A DNA stretch of 64,000 bases from Irpex lacteus (GCA_001986395.2 MQVO02000046.1:62001-126000); one strand, 5' to 3'. Numbered from the stretch's first letter, positions 45,142 to 57,602 are shown. Notes: generated from the letters alone by a model not told the origin. Translations and numbers: made by a program.

Positions 45142-46526
45142 ATGACACAAACAACTGTTCTGCAATACGAAGCACCATGTGAGTTTGACTCTGTATCACA
45201 AACTTCTTGCGTAATGACAGTCTTCAGGGCCTGTATATGCGATGGACTGGTGCAAGACCCCTGCACCGGGGCAACAACTACGACCAAGGTCCTCATTCCG
45301 ACTCGGACTCGGCTCGATCACAGAAGACTTCAACAACCACATCGCCGTCGTTGGTCTTCAAGACGAACGCGTGCTGGTGGAAGATGACTACGCGGACAAC
45401 TATTCTGATTTTGTGACACTCGTCGAGGTACAGCATGGATACCCTGCGACCAGCCTCCAGTGGCAGCCGGCGAATGCGGTCTCGTTCAATTGGAGTCAGA
45501 AGGTGGGAACGTCGGAGTTGTTGGCGACCACGGGAGATGCGTTGAGGGTGTTCGAGTACACGTCGGATAACTCTCCGTCTGTATCGAGTTATGTAGGACG
45601 ACCACCATCGAATAACGGGCACAGGCTGAGCGTACGCGCGGCACTTTCTGGGGTACGTCCTGTGCTGTGCTTGCGATATAGATATCTAATTCTTCTCACA
45701 ATAGCAAAGTAAAGTCCAAAACCATTCAACAGGTGCACCGTTGACCAACTTCTCATGGAACGAGAAGTCACCGAACCTTGTCGTCACATCTTCAATCGAC
45801 ACAACATGTACCGTGTGGAACATCGATACCTCAACCGCGATCACTCAACTCATCGCACACGACCGAGAAGTCTACGACGTCGCTTGGCTCCCAGGCTCAA
45901 CAGATATATTCGTCTCCGTCGGAGCAGACGGTTCACTACGCGCCTTCGACCTCCGCTCGCTCGAACACTCAACCATCCTCTACGAAACCCCCGCACCCAA
46001 AGCCACAGCACCTCCCCCAGCCTCTCCATCCTCTTCCGCTCGACCACTCACCTCGCCCCTCCTCCGCATCGCCTTCAACCCCACAGACTCCAACTACATG
46101 GCGACCTTCCACCAAGACGGCAGCGAAATCCAGATCCTCGACATGCGCAGCCCCGGTCAGCCCGTCATGGAACTCCGTGCCCATCGTGCACCAGTGAACG
46201 CTCTCTCCTGGGGAATGTCCGACACCCCCCTCCTCGCCACCGCCGGCGATGACTCCCAACTACTCCTCTGGGACCTCGCCCCTTTGACGAGCTTACCTGC
46301 GGCGAGTCCCAGGCATAGTGCGACTGGTCTGAGCGCAAGTCCCAGACCGGATGTCAAGAAGAGGGTGCTGAGCGATCCGGTGATGGCATATACGGGTCCT
46401 GCGGAAATTACGAATCTGGCGTGGAGTCCGCAGATTGGGGCGATGTCGATGAATACGGGGCATTCGACGGCGGGCGAGTGGATTGCGGTGGCGATGGGGA
46501 AGACGGTGAAGGCGTTGAAGGTTTGA
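45142..46526 (+). CDS. WD40 protein DCAF7/WDR68 (AN11/TTG1 family)
   Basis: Exons 45142-45178, 45228-45652 and 45705-46526 give 427 aa. The first intron splits YEAPW and restores YEAPWPVYAMDWCKT, close to the family start YEAPW.VYAM.W. Further landmarks are LVEVQHGYPATSLQWQP, LLATTGDALRVFEY, GAPLTNFSWNEKSPNLVVTSSIDTTCTVWNI, TQLIAHDREVYDVAWLPGS, FVSVGADGSLRAFDLRSLEHSTILYE and PLLATAGDDSQLLLWDL. These are the repeats of the DCAF7 propeller. Members are scaffolds for DYRK/HIPK-type kinases and CUL4-DDB1 ligases in animals and fungi. The protein is longer than human DCAF7 because of Pro/Ser/Ala-rich inserts near residues 255-275 and 345-375. It looks intact and functional. Confidence 0.93.
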
Positions 46527-47244
46527 AATGGCGAGGCAGGCGAGGTGGTATTGCTGTATTCTTGTGGACAGTGTATTGAGAATCTTGGATCTAGAGAATG
46601 TACGAAGTAGATATGCGCATTAGCGCACCGTCAGACGAATTGTTCTATGGGCGCCTTTGTTCCTTGAATTGGCACATCCACCTCCGTTCGCTTGGACATC
46701 CCTCATGCATGTCTCCAGATCCTCGACACCATGCACATCATAGCTCAAGCCCAAGTCCATGAAAGACATACCAGCAACAATCGGTCTCTGTTTGAGTCGG
46801 CAGAGATCGAGCAGCTGCGAGTCGTTCAAGCCCGAGGAGGGCGTGGAATGGTGTCGACGTTCCTGTACGCTAACATCATACCTTTGATTTTGTGTAGGAC
46901 CTTGGATATCACGACGCTCTAGAGTCAATGAGCATTGCGACGGCTTTTGCATTCGCATCTCACAAAATTACCACACTCTTCGACATATCATTGTTATTCA
47001 TTGGGTAGCTCGAACACCGGGCAAGTACAAATCTCTGTCGTCGTATTTCGAGCTCAAACTACGCGCCAAGCAGCATGCAACTGGCCTCTTGACTAACTAA
47101 CGACTTGAATCAGGCACCTCCATATGAGAGAGGTCCTACGTACATCTGTGTCCCACCAGTTGTAAGTATCACCATGCCATTTAGTCCATATACACACTAC
47201 TCACTTCATTTCATGTCATCTATCACGTACTACTCGCCCGCGTC
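46527..47244. other. Spacer with one short minus-strand frame
   Basis: A minus-strand frame at 46620-46958 ends in a run with MSFMDLGLSYDVHGVEDLE, two Cys and a basic end. It has no signal peptide and no recognised family. It is too weak to call a gene. Confidence 0.3.
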
Positions 47245-47577
47245 TCAAGGAGTAGGAGCCAGCAACGTAACGCTCGCACACGCAGCGCTGCACGTTCCAA
47301 GGGCCGCATTGCAAGCTAGGACGGCAGCAGGGGCAGCTGCAGCAGCGATGACGGTGCCGAAGGTGGCCCCTGCAGCAGCGTAGCAAGCGACAGCGACCGT
47401 GTTGCAGCCTGTGCCGCACGTATTGAGGTGAGCCAGAGTTGAGTCGGGGTAGACGAGTCAACGAAGGTGGATAGGCATACCGGTTTGACAGATACCGTAG
47501 GCGATGGGTCCTGCATTGGCCGTACCCGCGACTGCGAGAGAGGCAAAGACGGTAAGAATGGTACGCCGGAGGTTCAT
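47245..47577 (-). CDS. Small Cys-rich secreted protein, GICQTGC family (minus copy)
   Basis: Exons 47481-47577 and 47245-47408 give 86 aa. The signal peptide is MNLRRTILTVFASLAVAGTANA, cleaved before GPIAYGICQTGC. The mature chain has six Cys (GIC, GC, AC, AC, TC, AC) and an Ala-rich core AAAGATFGTVIAAAAA, ending LLAPTP. The pattern GPIxYGICQTGC..VxCY.AAG.TFGTV matches a small protein type that I have seen in many fungi and some other eukaryotes. It has no settled function. The intron sits right after QTG in both this copy and the one at 48295. The two genes diverge from a shared 720-bp intergenic region. Confidence 0.75.
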
Positions 47578-47716
47578 AGGTGTGATGGATATGAGTGGGG
47601 ATTCAGAATTGGGAAGTAAGAGAGTGCACTATTAACGGTGCAAGGCAGCTCGAGAGTTGTCTTGCGTTCGCAGATCAGGATGGGGAGGAAGGTGGGCGTC
47701 GAGCCACTCTCCTTGG

Positions 47717-47723
47717 TTTTATA
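47717..47723 (-). promoter_or_regulatory. TATA box of the minus-strand GICQTGC gene
   Basis: TATAAAA on the minus strand, about 140 bases upstream of the start at 47577. Confidence 0.5.
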
Positions 47724-48226
47724 CGTATCCTGTTGGCGCGTCGTCCACGAATGGACGTCTCGGGAGAAGATATGGATATGAGCATGCGGTGAACACTTTT
47801 TCATCTGTCTCTTGTATAAGTAATCCAGTTAACTGCGTTGCATCAGGATATGAACTATAAACATGACCCTTGTTCCCTGCGTTGACATTCAAGGTATCCT
47901 CTCTGGGGAGAGCTCTCTGATCCTTACACGTATGAGGATGATCCAGATAAAACGATCCCATCGATTGGTCTGTACCGTGGTCATCGGTACGTCTACTCAT
48001 TTCCATTGGTCATCCCTCGCTCTTCGCTGTCGCTCACCGATCTCGTTTTCACCGGCCAACACCAGTATAGGCTCTCAGCTGTCACGATTGCGGCTAGATA
48101 CGAGATACGAGGAATCTGTTCGTATATAAATAAGAACGCGCAAACGTGCGTTCCCAGTACTCGTATTCTGCGTGCGACCTGAGCGACGGATATGGACACG
48201 TTGACGCTGCGGAGTTCGAGGACATG

Positions 48227-48233
48227 TATAAAG
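48227..48233 (+). promoter_or_regulatory. TATA box of the plus-strand GICQTGC gene
   Basis: TATAAAG lies about 65 bases upstream of the ATG at 48295. Confidence 0.5.
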
Positions 48234-48294
48234 CCCAGAGTGAGTCAACCCCACACTCCCCAGAATCACCATTACCTCCTACTCTTGAACCACC

Positions 48295-48621
48295 ATGAAC
48301 TTCAAGCTCATGATCGTCGCTGCATTTGCGTCGCTGATGCCTGCCGTCGATGCAGGCCCCATATCCTATGGCATCTGTCAGACCGGTAAGTACGCAACCC
48401 ACCCCCGCAATCGTCCTCCCTCTGCTGTACATCACATCACTTACTGATCACACCCTGCAGGTTGTTGTGCCATCGTCGTCCCCTGCTACTCCGCCGCCGG
48501 CTTCACCTTCGGCACTGTCGCCGCTGCCGCCGCCCCTCCCGCCATCGTCGCTTGCAACATCGCTTTCGGGAAGTGTAGCACCATGTGCGCTACCGTTGCC
48601 CTCCCTCTCCCCGCTCCTTGA
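48295..48621 (+). CDS. Small Cys-rich secreted protein, GICQTGC family (plus copy)
   Basis: Exons 48295-48385 and 48461-48621 give 83 aa. The signal peptide is MNFKLMIVAAFASLMPAVDA, cleaved before GPISYGICQTG. The mature part has seven Cys (GIC, GCC, PC, AC, KC, MC). The extra Cys next to the conserved GC is absent from the minus copy and may allow an intermolecular bond. The core SAAGFTFGTVAAAAAPP and the ending PLPAP match the sister gene. The conserved intron position after QTG and the divergent layout show an inverted duplication. Confidence 0.76.
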
Positions 48622-49974
48622 ACATTGTCATCATGTGAGTTCATGACATACTGAATCGACGTAGGACATCGCCGCTCACCTGTCCTGTCGTGTGCACAGG
48701 ATCGAGGCTCGTTGCTGCCAGCAAGATCATCATGACAGCCCCACATCTCGAGTGTAAATGCGGATGTGCTCGCACCACCGTGCGACGCTGTTACGAGCCC
48801 ACCCACATTTCGGTTGTTATGTTCTTTGTCGTGATGGCTCTTTATAGTACAGCCATCGTTCCGTATCCAATCTCGTTCGAACGTCTCAGATGTACCTGTA
48901 GCTTTCTCGAAAATTGGAGGTCTTGTCATGATCAGGGTCTATCGTCTCATACTTGTCTGACAAGCCCTCTGCTTACGATACTCCAATGTTCTCCACCGCT
49001 TCTCTGCTCGGGCTACGGCGTGCTTCCGAGTCGAGCATCTCGAGGTATACGTATACAATATATCGGCCGTCGTCTGTAACGCGAATCAGTCTGCCCTGAA
49101 CACAAACGTGATCGTGTCTGGTCGAATTCGAAATCTGCAGGTGAAGTTGACATGCATATAGCCGGTATCAGACGGTCGAAAGTGGTTGGTTCGACTTTCT
49201 CAGGATAGAGTCCATCCGAGCTATAGCTACGATAGCCTGTGGCCATGAACAGAATCCGGCGAGGTTGATGTAGGATTACTTATGAACAGAAGCCTTGATA
49301 TTTTGGATTATTACTCGACACTGGTGTACAAAGTAGGAACCGGTGCGTCTCCTTGAACTCGAAGTTCACTGGCAAAGAGAGGTACGATACTAAGTACAGT
49401 AGTGAGTCCTGTAGACCGTGGAACTGCCATCACTCTCGTGCGTCGGTGCAATTTACTATTTAGTTTAGTGACAACAACACCAACTCGTATGCGGATGTAT
49501 TCAAAGAGGCAGACGTTAACGTTCACCGTTCACCGTGACCCGCTATAACAGTATCAATGTAAGCCCAACTTCGCCATGCACACCCCACGAAACCACGAGT
49601 AAGAAGGTCTACTCACGTGGGGGAACGCGCGCGGGGCGGGTCTGTATTCGTAGCCGTTTGTGTAGACGACCAACACACTACGTGTATGTGTAAACGTCCC
49701 AGTGAGGGAAAACTAGAGAGGCGTTGGAAATAGGAAGACATACCGATATCAACTTCAACTTGAGCGGTGTTTTGGTGATACTCGACTTGCCCTCCGTGGG
49801 GGATGAAGACATCACTGGCAGGAAGCGGAGATTTAGGCACGGTCATTCTCGTTCAACTTTATTACTGTAGGAGTGTGCTGCTGTTCGGGGGGGGGGGGGG
49901 CACGATGTGTTTTTAGAGGCGAGTCTACTACTACTTTCTTCTTGTATGCGTAGGCTGACCAGGCTTTCCCAGGG
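48622..49974. other. No confident gene
   Basis: Contains a G run of about 12 near 49890. Minus-strand frames at 49613-49846 and 49843-50058 have no recognised motif. Confidence 0.4.
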
Positions 49975-50160
49975 GACGTTACGACTCGGAGTATGGCCCG
50001 GATGCCGGAGGAAAGAGTTTGATAATAGGCATAAGTGAGTAGGTACTACTGAATGCACGGGAAACAGAATTTAAAACCACGAACCAGGACCGAATCGTGG
50101 TTGGCGAATTTACGTCCAACTCCTAAGATGTTCGAGCATGAAATCGAGTCCGTGCCGGGG
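49975..50160 (+). repeat. Segmental repeat R, copy 1
   Basis: About 185 bases beginning near ttacgactcggagtatggcc and containing tgccggaggaaagagtttga and ggcgaatttacgtccaactc. Related copies lie at 52190-52366 and 54110-54305, with indels and point changes. No transposon ends were seen. A minus-strand reading gives a recurrent short peptide (LDF.LEH.RSWT), but the frames differ around it. Confidence 0.65.
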
Positions 50161-50457
50161 TTCCAACGTCAGCAGCCTGTGAAACGAGCTCGGGCGCTGC
50201 TCCCGACTCGGACGGACAGGCCCTTCGCGTTCGCATCCGGGCAGTGGCAGTGGACAGATATGAAGCGTCAGAGCTCGTCGAATTTGGCTTCGCAGCCGAG
50301 CGTCGAACTCAATGAACAGAAACGACCACTGGCAGGAGCTGATCAAGCAGTAAGACAGTAAGAAATTAGAATCGAAACGGACTTCGGCGACTCACTGGTG
50401 AGCTTACTGGGGCTGGATTAATGAACATCGTTAACATGTTCGGAGGCCCCATCACAT

Positions 50458-51350
50458 CTATGGTAATAGACTGTGATGACGCCCTCGTGGATGACGTGAG
50501 CGACTAGCTTTGTCACAGTACTGTAACAGGGCCACGGCATAGTCGTCGTGAAATAACCATGTAAGACAGGGGGGCTCGACTGCTTCAAAATGGCCCAGCC
50601 AGTAGAGACTAAATTTCGTATTTATGAGAGCTCTGTGGAAGACTGAAGGAGTGGGCTTTCTTACAAAAACGTTAAAACAACACCGAATATGATATCCAGA
50701 GTATTCGATATGATTGCATTTCCCTGGTACGAGGCCACTCCTTTCCAGGTGCCGAACACGAGCAGAGCACAGGAGTTGAGGATACGATATCCTGTGATCT
50801 TTACGATTAAAGGCGGCCGGCTATAGCTAGTATCATCGCCGTTGTCGCCTCTGCTGAAAGTCTCGCTCACGTATCCGGCGGCAGCTCTGAGATGAACTAC
50901 GAGCGGCGATTCTAAGCTAACTGCCACTCGTTTGAAGCGCGAATTTCGAAACTTACTGTCGCGTTGTTCTGCATCTGCCGCTGCGCGATCCCCACGTTCC
51001 AGTTCTGACTCGGAGATCCTTGACTGCCGCTCGACTTGACCATCGACGTTTAGGGCGTGTTCCTCATCGACAGTACTGTGAACAGCGTTCACTACCTCAG
51101 GCTCCTCCTCGTGAATATAGCCGGTTCTAGCTTGTACTGTAGAAAACGGCTGTCCGACTTGGTCTGGATTTCTTTCTCGTGCTCGTTCATGCTCTGGATG
51201 GAATTTACGTGTCGCCTCTGCCATACGTTCGGCTCTATACTGTTCTTTGGTCCGACGTTTTTCTTCATCAAGCTTAGCCCTAGCGGGCCTCATTGGTTCT
51301 AAGGCGCGCTTGGCCGCTTTGACCTTGCGTGGGTCCGTGCTGCCGCCCAT
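50458..51350 (-). CDS. Coiled-coil and transmembrane protein of unknown function
   Basis: The main exon starts at ATG 51350 (MGGSTDPRKVKAAKRALEPM). A 45-nt stretch with perfect GTAAGT and TTAG ends (about 50910-50955) lies inside it and is probably an intron that is a multiple of three. After about 50664 an intron (GTAAGA..TTTAG) joins VVLTF to LYWLGHFEAVEPPCLTWLFHDDY, with a stop at 50458. The first half is charged and helical, rich in Arg/Glu/Lys and coiled-coil-like. The C-terminal part has a hydrophobic segment (NAIISNTLDIIFGVVLTFFLYWLG) that would anchor the protein in a membrane. The ending W.GVASYQGNA.xSNTLD..xG recurs in agaricomycete hypothetical proteins. Function is unknown. Confidence 0.6.
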
Positions 51351-51529
51351 GCTTGTACCGTACGTTCAGGTTGCGTTCAGGCGGCGTTTATATTTTTGAT
51401 CGTTTGTGAGAGGACGTGAGATGTTGGGAGTGATTTGAGAATGGGTGGCTCTATAGTAAGCATAACGAACATGATATATGCTGACTTGCCATCGAGAAAA
51501 GGGACACGTTCAGGTAAGCAACACCTCGT

Positions 51530-51770
51530 GTTGAAAGCATGGCCAGGGGCCGTCCCCGTCAGCTGTGCAATTACCGTGACTAAGTGTAGTCGGGACAGAG
51601 CCATAACCACAGCTCACCTTACACATGAGGCGTATTTTAGGTTCAAGGTGACAGCTCCGAGTCTCCTCGGCGTGCCAGTGAGAAGGTCTGCAGCTCTGAA
51701 TGTAGAGTTGGAAGTTATGTAGTGCCAGTGTAAAAGGCCATGCAGAGTGCAATGTAAACGATAACTAAAG
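51530..51770 (-). repeat. Segmental repeat T, copy 1
   Basis: Shares with 53515-53700 the order cttacacatgagg or cttacacacgagg, cg-tatttt-aggtt, a ggtctgcag segment, tgaaaggccat or taaaaggccat, and gcagtgtaaacgataac-like endings. The minus strand reads Trp-Pro-Phe-Thr-Leu in both, so it is a decayed copy of one coding segment. Confidence 0.55.
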
Positions 51771-52189
51771 GGGGTGTAACAGGTAAGTTAGGACGATGCC
51801 AGCGAGAGCAAAGAAACAATATACATACGAAGAATCGCCTCACGACGACACCAGACGGAGAAACCAGCAACAGCGCTCAGGGTGCAGTATCGACGACTTA
51901 GACCCCAAAACGCCGTCGTCTATACCTCGCAGATAGCTTTCCCCGATCCGGTATATCATCTTGAATTCCACCGTCAGATTCGCGCAAAACCTTTACGAGA
52001 AGGAAGAGATCGTACCCTGTCTGTTAATCATACACAGCGATAACAAAAGAAGTGAACTGCCGGGGTTTTCTGTGTGTAACGGAAGCCTCAGGGAGAGAGG
52101 AGGAGAGACGAAAGATAAGAGAGAGAGTGACACGCACGTGACACGGTCATTCCATCCCATGCCTCTAATAGCTCTGCATAAGCAATATT

Positions 52190-52585
52190 GACGTTACGAG
52201 TGTGGCCCGATATGCCGGAGGAAAGAGCTTGATAGGTGCAGATATTGCTGAATGCACGGGAAAAAGGAACCACGATGCAGGACCAATCGCCGTTGGCGAA
52301 GTTACGCACAACTTCAAGTTCTAAGATGTTCGAGCTTGGAATCGAATCCGCGCCGTGACTTTGACGGAGACATCGCGACGTAGATGAATGGAGAGAATGG
52401 AGTGTGGCATATGAGTTATAACAGTGTCATGGGTAAAGAGTCAGACGAAGGTGTCAGTGAACAGACAAACCGCAACGCACCTTCTTCTTCTTCCTCCTCC
52501 CTTCTTCCGGGCCCTCTTCCTCGTGAGACATCACGCGTCATCTTCGTGTAATAATCATATTCTGGTATAGCCATCATGAGCGGCC
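52190..52585 (+). repeat. Segmental repeats R (copy 2) and S (copy 1)
   Basis: R copy 2 is 52190-52366: ttacgagtgtggcc, then atgccggaggaaagagctt, then ggcgaagttacg. S copy 1 is 52435-52585: gacaaaccgcaac, caccttcttcttcttcc and acatcacgcgtc. S also occurs at 53955-54095 and 54376-54535. Confidence 0.6.
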
Positions 52586-53514
52586 TGGCAGCAATGCTAT
52601 TCGACAACGCCGTCAGTGCAAAAACGCTATTGATAGTCTCGTAAGCAACATCGAAATCACTGGCGAGGAACGACACACACAAGGACAATCCCAACCCCAA
52701 CACCGACGGCGTTCAAGTTCACCTCAAATCAAACTTGAACTTGAACAACCTCCACTTCGGCCCAAACTCCCGCAGTTGACTCTCATACGCGCGGAGCTCA
52801 TGTCTGCCCTACTCGACAACCTCAGGCTGAGCTTCAACGATTCAAGAGGCACAGCGCGTAGTGAGACTGTCACGGCGTCCTTCCCCATGCTCCCTATCCG
52901 AGCCAGCCATCGAATGAGCGCTGTCTTCGTCCCAGTCTCCGAGTCTGCCACCAAGTATTCCAAAACCAAGCGAGGCGTCGTATAGAAGATAGTACGCTCT
53001 GGCTGTCCGAGTCGATGGTGCCGGGATTCCGCTGGCTTCCAGTGCCGTATAGAGCTGCGAAACGAGCGAGGGCGCTGCGACCGATGGACAGGTTCTTCGC
53101 ATTCGGGGAGTGGTCAAACGGGAAGCACCAGAGCTCGTCGAATCAGTGGCGCGGCGGAGGCAGTTTACCTTGTGATTGGCAGCCTCCGAGGCCGAGCAGG
53201 GGGCCTGACATCCTCTGTTTCCCGTGACCGAGCGACCAGGTTGGGAAGTCGACCCATGTTTATTTGCGGCTCTGGTCGTTTGTGGGAGGAGGGCTAGGGG
53301 GATTGCGAGGGAGGGAAATGAGGATTCTGTCAGGAAAGCATGATGGGCGTGTTATACACTAACTAGAAATCAGGAAAAGAAGCACCCGGGCCTGCACATG
53401 TGAAAGGGCCTATGTTTAGTCTTATTAATCTCTACACCATCCTTTAGCAAACGCTCTCGCATGGAAGAGCAGATTCCTGAACTCACCGTAAAGACACGCG
53501 CACGAAGGCCTTGT

Positions 53515-54535
53515 CAGCTGTAGATTGAGAAAGCATGTGAGACAAGAGCTATTGTCGTGCCTTGCCTTACACACGAGGCGTGTTTAAGGTTCCCCACGAC
53601 GCCCATTCCTATGAACCGGTCTGCACAGCCAATCCTAAACTCGAAAGCTGTCCAATACAAGGTGAAAGGCCATATAGAATGCGGTGTGAACGATAACGAA
53701 GCAAGCAAGCAAGAACGGAGCTGACCGTGCAAGCAGCTGCTGGGACGACGAGCGACAGGTTCGTGGGAAAGCTCAAGGAGGTGCAGCAAGTATGCTATGA
53801 TGCACGATGAGTGCGAGCGAGAGCAAAGAATGGTGCAGACGAAGAATTGCAACCCCAACGGTGATACCAGCAGTCCTTTCGACGAACCAGACTTCCTCAA
53901 TCGGCCCAAAGTTGCGCTTCGCCCTAAGTTATCATGATGGGTAAATGTACAGTAAAGACGTGGGTAAATAGACAAACCGCAAGTCACCTTCTTCTTTCTC
54001 CACGCCTTCCAAACACCTCTCTAGATTCTTTGAATACCTTCCTCGTGAGTCGTCGTCTTTTGCGTTTTGCGTAGTCATTCAGTATGCCCACCTGCCAGGC
54101 TCACCAGGCTCATTACGACTCGGAGTGTTGCCCGGATGCCGGAGGAAGAGCTTGATATGTATGCATGAGTAAGTACTAGTACTGAATGTATGGGAAATGG
54201 GAACCACCGTGACAAGGCAGGACCGAATCGCGATTGGCGAATTTACGTCCAACTCCTAGGATGTTCGAGATTGAAATCGAGTCCGCGCTGTGAGTCGTGG
54301 CTTTTTGACGAAGACACCGTCGACGATGGAGAGAACGGAGAGAATGGAGAGTGATGCACATGAGTTATGATTATGTGTAAAGAGTCAGATCTAGACGAAG
54401 GTGCCAGTGAACAGACAAACCGCAACCCACCTTCTTCTTCTTCCTCCCCTTCTTCCAGGCTCCTCGCTCGACTCTAACACCTTCCCCATGAGCCGTCACG
54501 CGTAATAATAATATTCTAGTATGCCCACGTGCACG
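53515..54535 (+). repeat. Segmental repeats T2, S2, R3 and S3
   Basis: T copy 2 is 53515-53700, S copy 2 is 53955-54095, R copy 3 is 54110-54305 and S copy 3 is 54376-54535. The order S-R-S shows at least one local tandem duplication of an R-S unit after R and S came together. A further shared block, aaacgagc followed by gggcgctgc and agctcgtcgaat, lies at 50175-50290 and 53050-53150. Confidence 0.6.
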
Positions 54536-57500
54536 ACGGACGGGCTGAGCGTGACAGACCACTAAATTCATTCATGTGCACTTTCTGCTCGGGTTATTCA
54601 AGTCAGTGATGTGCAAAGACGACGTACGACGTATGAGCGTAGCTATCGAATACTGTACGTTGCATGATCCTATTATCTTTTCGTGTGCTCGAAGCGTGGT
54701 GGGACTCAGCGGTCGTGCTTGGAGCGTGGCAGAAAGTTATCCATGACCCAGCCCTCGTCTCTGAGTTGCACCCAACGAGGGTGTTATCACGTCGGTGGTG
54801 GTCATCTGCGTGATATATTTGAAGGGGAGACGAGCTCGGAGGCGCAGATGGTCAATATTAATGATTGAGAGCTAAACATGCATAGAGGTTCGGTACTTAG
54901 CTTGAAGATGGACTGAGACGCGTGGTGTGCCGAACGAGATTCTAGTGACCCGGACGCATCGTTTGAAGGTTGTCTGAGGGAAGTACGCCTGCCTTTGCGA
55001 GAGCGTTTGATGGTCCGAGCTATGAGTAAGAACTTTACTGTCCACAGAAACAAAAAGCTATAGCCAACGGATGTCAGGTTCTGCGATTGTAGTGGAACAG
55101 GGAGACTGCCAATGAGTGTAGTATTTATACTCGCTGACCTGGAGCCGATCTGTCTTTCAACTTCCAAGTTGTTCACCCAATGCATGACAGTCCCCTCTAA
55201 GCATCAGTGCATTCGCTGTATTGCACCACGTCTTCCGGGAACTGGCTCGAAGGGACTGTCCATCGATATCGAGGGTCATGGTCATGGTCAAAGGTCTCTC
55301 GGCTTCAGGCCCGTCGATCCGTGACGCGAGTCGGCCTGCCCTAAACACACGCGAGCAGAGCGCCGCTGCTTGGGTGGAGACGTGAACTGGCATCTCCCAC
55401 TGAATTAAGGTCGTCTGGTGCTGTGAGCCATTATGTGTGCCTGCGTGATGAGTAGGCTGGCGTGGACCGTGCAATAGGTGAGCGGCGTTGTTATGTTTCG
55501 CTCGGTCGACGGTACTCACCGATTTCGATGGCTCTCGTTCCAGCGGGTCTTGTATGAGTCAACCAGCCTGCGTGACTTGTACCAGTCGGTGGATGTGCAT
55601 TGGAAGTAGAGCATATATGAGACGTGGGAGCTTAGCGAGGTGATCTTGAGTGACGGATGTGGACGATGCTCAGAGGAGGTGAGTACAGTTCGTAGCTCGC
55701 TTCTGCCCAAGCCCAGCCTCTCCTGCGGTGCGAGTCACTCGCTCTGTCTTCCCAGCTCCTCGAGCTCCCATACCAACGTCATTCACGTCCTCAGACCCAG
55801 TCGCTTTAGCTGGGCTTGTGCGTACGAAACCTCGATACATCTCACGCAAACCGCCAAGGACGACACGCTGACACTCCCTCCTACCTCTCGCGAACACACG
55901 ATACTCGCCAACATATCCCTTTGTGTCATTTGATAGCGTTATATACCACTAGTACTCGTAATGCATCACTCGCAGAGGCATACGAAGCACGCACCTTTAT
56001 TCGCTGACTTCTCCCCGGTCACCGACCCGTCGGTACGTCCCACACTCAATGTACGCTGGGATGCTCGACGCGTGCGTGAGTACGAGTGATATTGGGATCC
56101 CTTGCCTTACCGATTGCACAGGAGACAAGGACGGTGGACGGTGCATGTATTCGTATGTCTTCAAAACTCAAACTTATCCCTGGCCACTGACGCTCACTTG
56201 TACTACCACACACGTCTTGCTGGGAATTCACCATGCTTGCTCCCCCTCCCTACTAGCCCATCCGGTATGTGTTCGTTCACAAGTATGTAGCACGGTCAAA
56301 GGAAGACAGCTAGACTCACGGGGTACGTTGAATATTGTGAGAGGTTGTATCCTTCTTCTGATCTCATCGTCCCCATCCTCAGTTTGCACTCTCACTGTCG
56401 CTGTCGACCACCAAACGTACCAACAGCTACAGCTACATGCAAACTTGCACGAATTACGACCACGACGAGAGGTATAAAGTCCCCTCCATATCAATCCCAA
56501 CGTTCACTCCGAGTCGCCGTATCCGTCGATCCGTTGGGGACTCAGCATCTCGAGGAGACGACGGGGAGCTCATGGATGTATGCACCGAGGTCACGATGAA
56601 GTAAGCCGTCGTCATGTGTATGTAGAGAAGCCTACCAAACGAACACTCACTGACACCTTCGTCTATCAGCCTGACACGTCATGCTCAGTACATCACCTCC
56701 ACGATCTCATCGGCCAAGCAGCGCCGTAGCCAAGTACCTCGCGTTCCCCCGTCCGTTCCGTGGCTCGTAGCACGTCCATTTGATCCTGATCCAAAGGACT
56801 CGTCGGTTCGTGACGGCGCGTAGCTGAGAGGGAGCCGGAGGGAGTGTCGGCTGAACGTACCGCTTGAGATTTGAGAGTAGAGTAGAACGGGGCGGGCTGA
56901 GTTCGACAGCACCAGTAGAGAGGGAGGTAGTTCGCCAACAGGACTGGTAGCAGTAGCAGTAGGGAGGTAGTTTGACAGCACTAGTACCAGTAGGGAGGGT
57001 AGTTCGCCAGGGGGAGTCGTAGGGAGGTAGTCGTAGGTTTCAAATGTACTGTATGCTAGTGGTCCGTGAGAGCAGTTACAGTAGTGGGCCCGAGAACGAG
57101 AAGAGTGTACTCGCTGGTTTGAGACGCGTCTCAGGGGTCTCCCTCATCCACCTATCCACTCCTCGTCCGCCACTCTCCTCGTCCACCACTCTCCTCGTCT
57201 TGTTAAGTGATGCCATCAAGCAGAAGATCCGAGGGCTTGCATACCACCAACCACCAGTCACCACAGAGTAGCCGACATCAAAGATCCAAGTCGACATCGT
57301 GAAGAAAACTGCAGGACGTGAAGATAGTGAGTATACATACGAGTCGAACTCTATGAAATATGCACTTACCGCCAGTCTCCGGTGGACACTGACGAGCCCG
57401 GGACATCGAGCCTGAGAGTAATCGTCGTACATGTACACATGCTACGTCACATATATCAGCATTGACGTCCAACCCTGAAAGCCGATGTGGATATATGAGT

Positions 57501-57602
57501 AGAGGCGAGGGCGTACGAGGGCGTACGAGCGCGTGTGCACACCAGACCAACCCACCGCTTCGTCTCCCGAAAAGCTCTCGTGTGCTGATATCGAGAGATA
57601 TG
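54536..57602. other. Gene-poor region
   Basis: No frame shows recognised motifs. A minus-strand reading near 56850-56900 (TLKSQAV..ADTPS) resembles the zinc-finger fragment at 58290-58400, so it may be a third, more decayed copy. CGTC-rich spacers are common. Confidence 0.4.
56900..57035. repeat. Short tandem repeat, agtagggaggtag-type
   Basis: Blocks of agtagggaggtagtt(c/t)g are repeated imperfectly about four to five times with spacers of 15-25 bases. It is probably slippage within a decayed segment. Confidence 0.6.

Noticed and set aside
45755..46252. 165-codon Arg/Pro/Thr-rich frame inside DCAF7
   Set aside because: It is an out-of-frame shadow of the conserved WD40 exon.
48486..48929. 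Minus-strand 147-codon frame over the plus GICQTGC gene
   Set aside because: It mirrors the Ala/Gly-rich exon of the real gene and has no independent features.
49885..49900. Run of about 12 G
   Set aside because: A homopolymer of this length is easily a slippage or assembly artefact, and there are no further G-tracts for a quadruplex.
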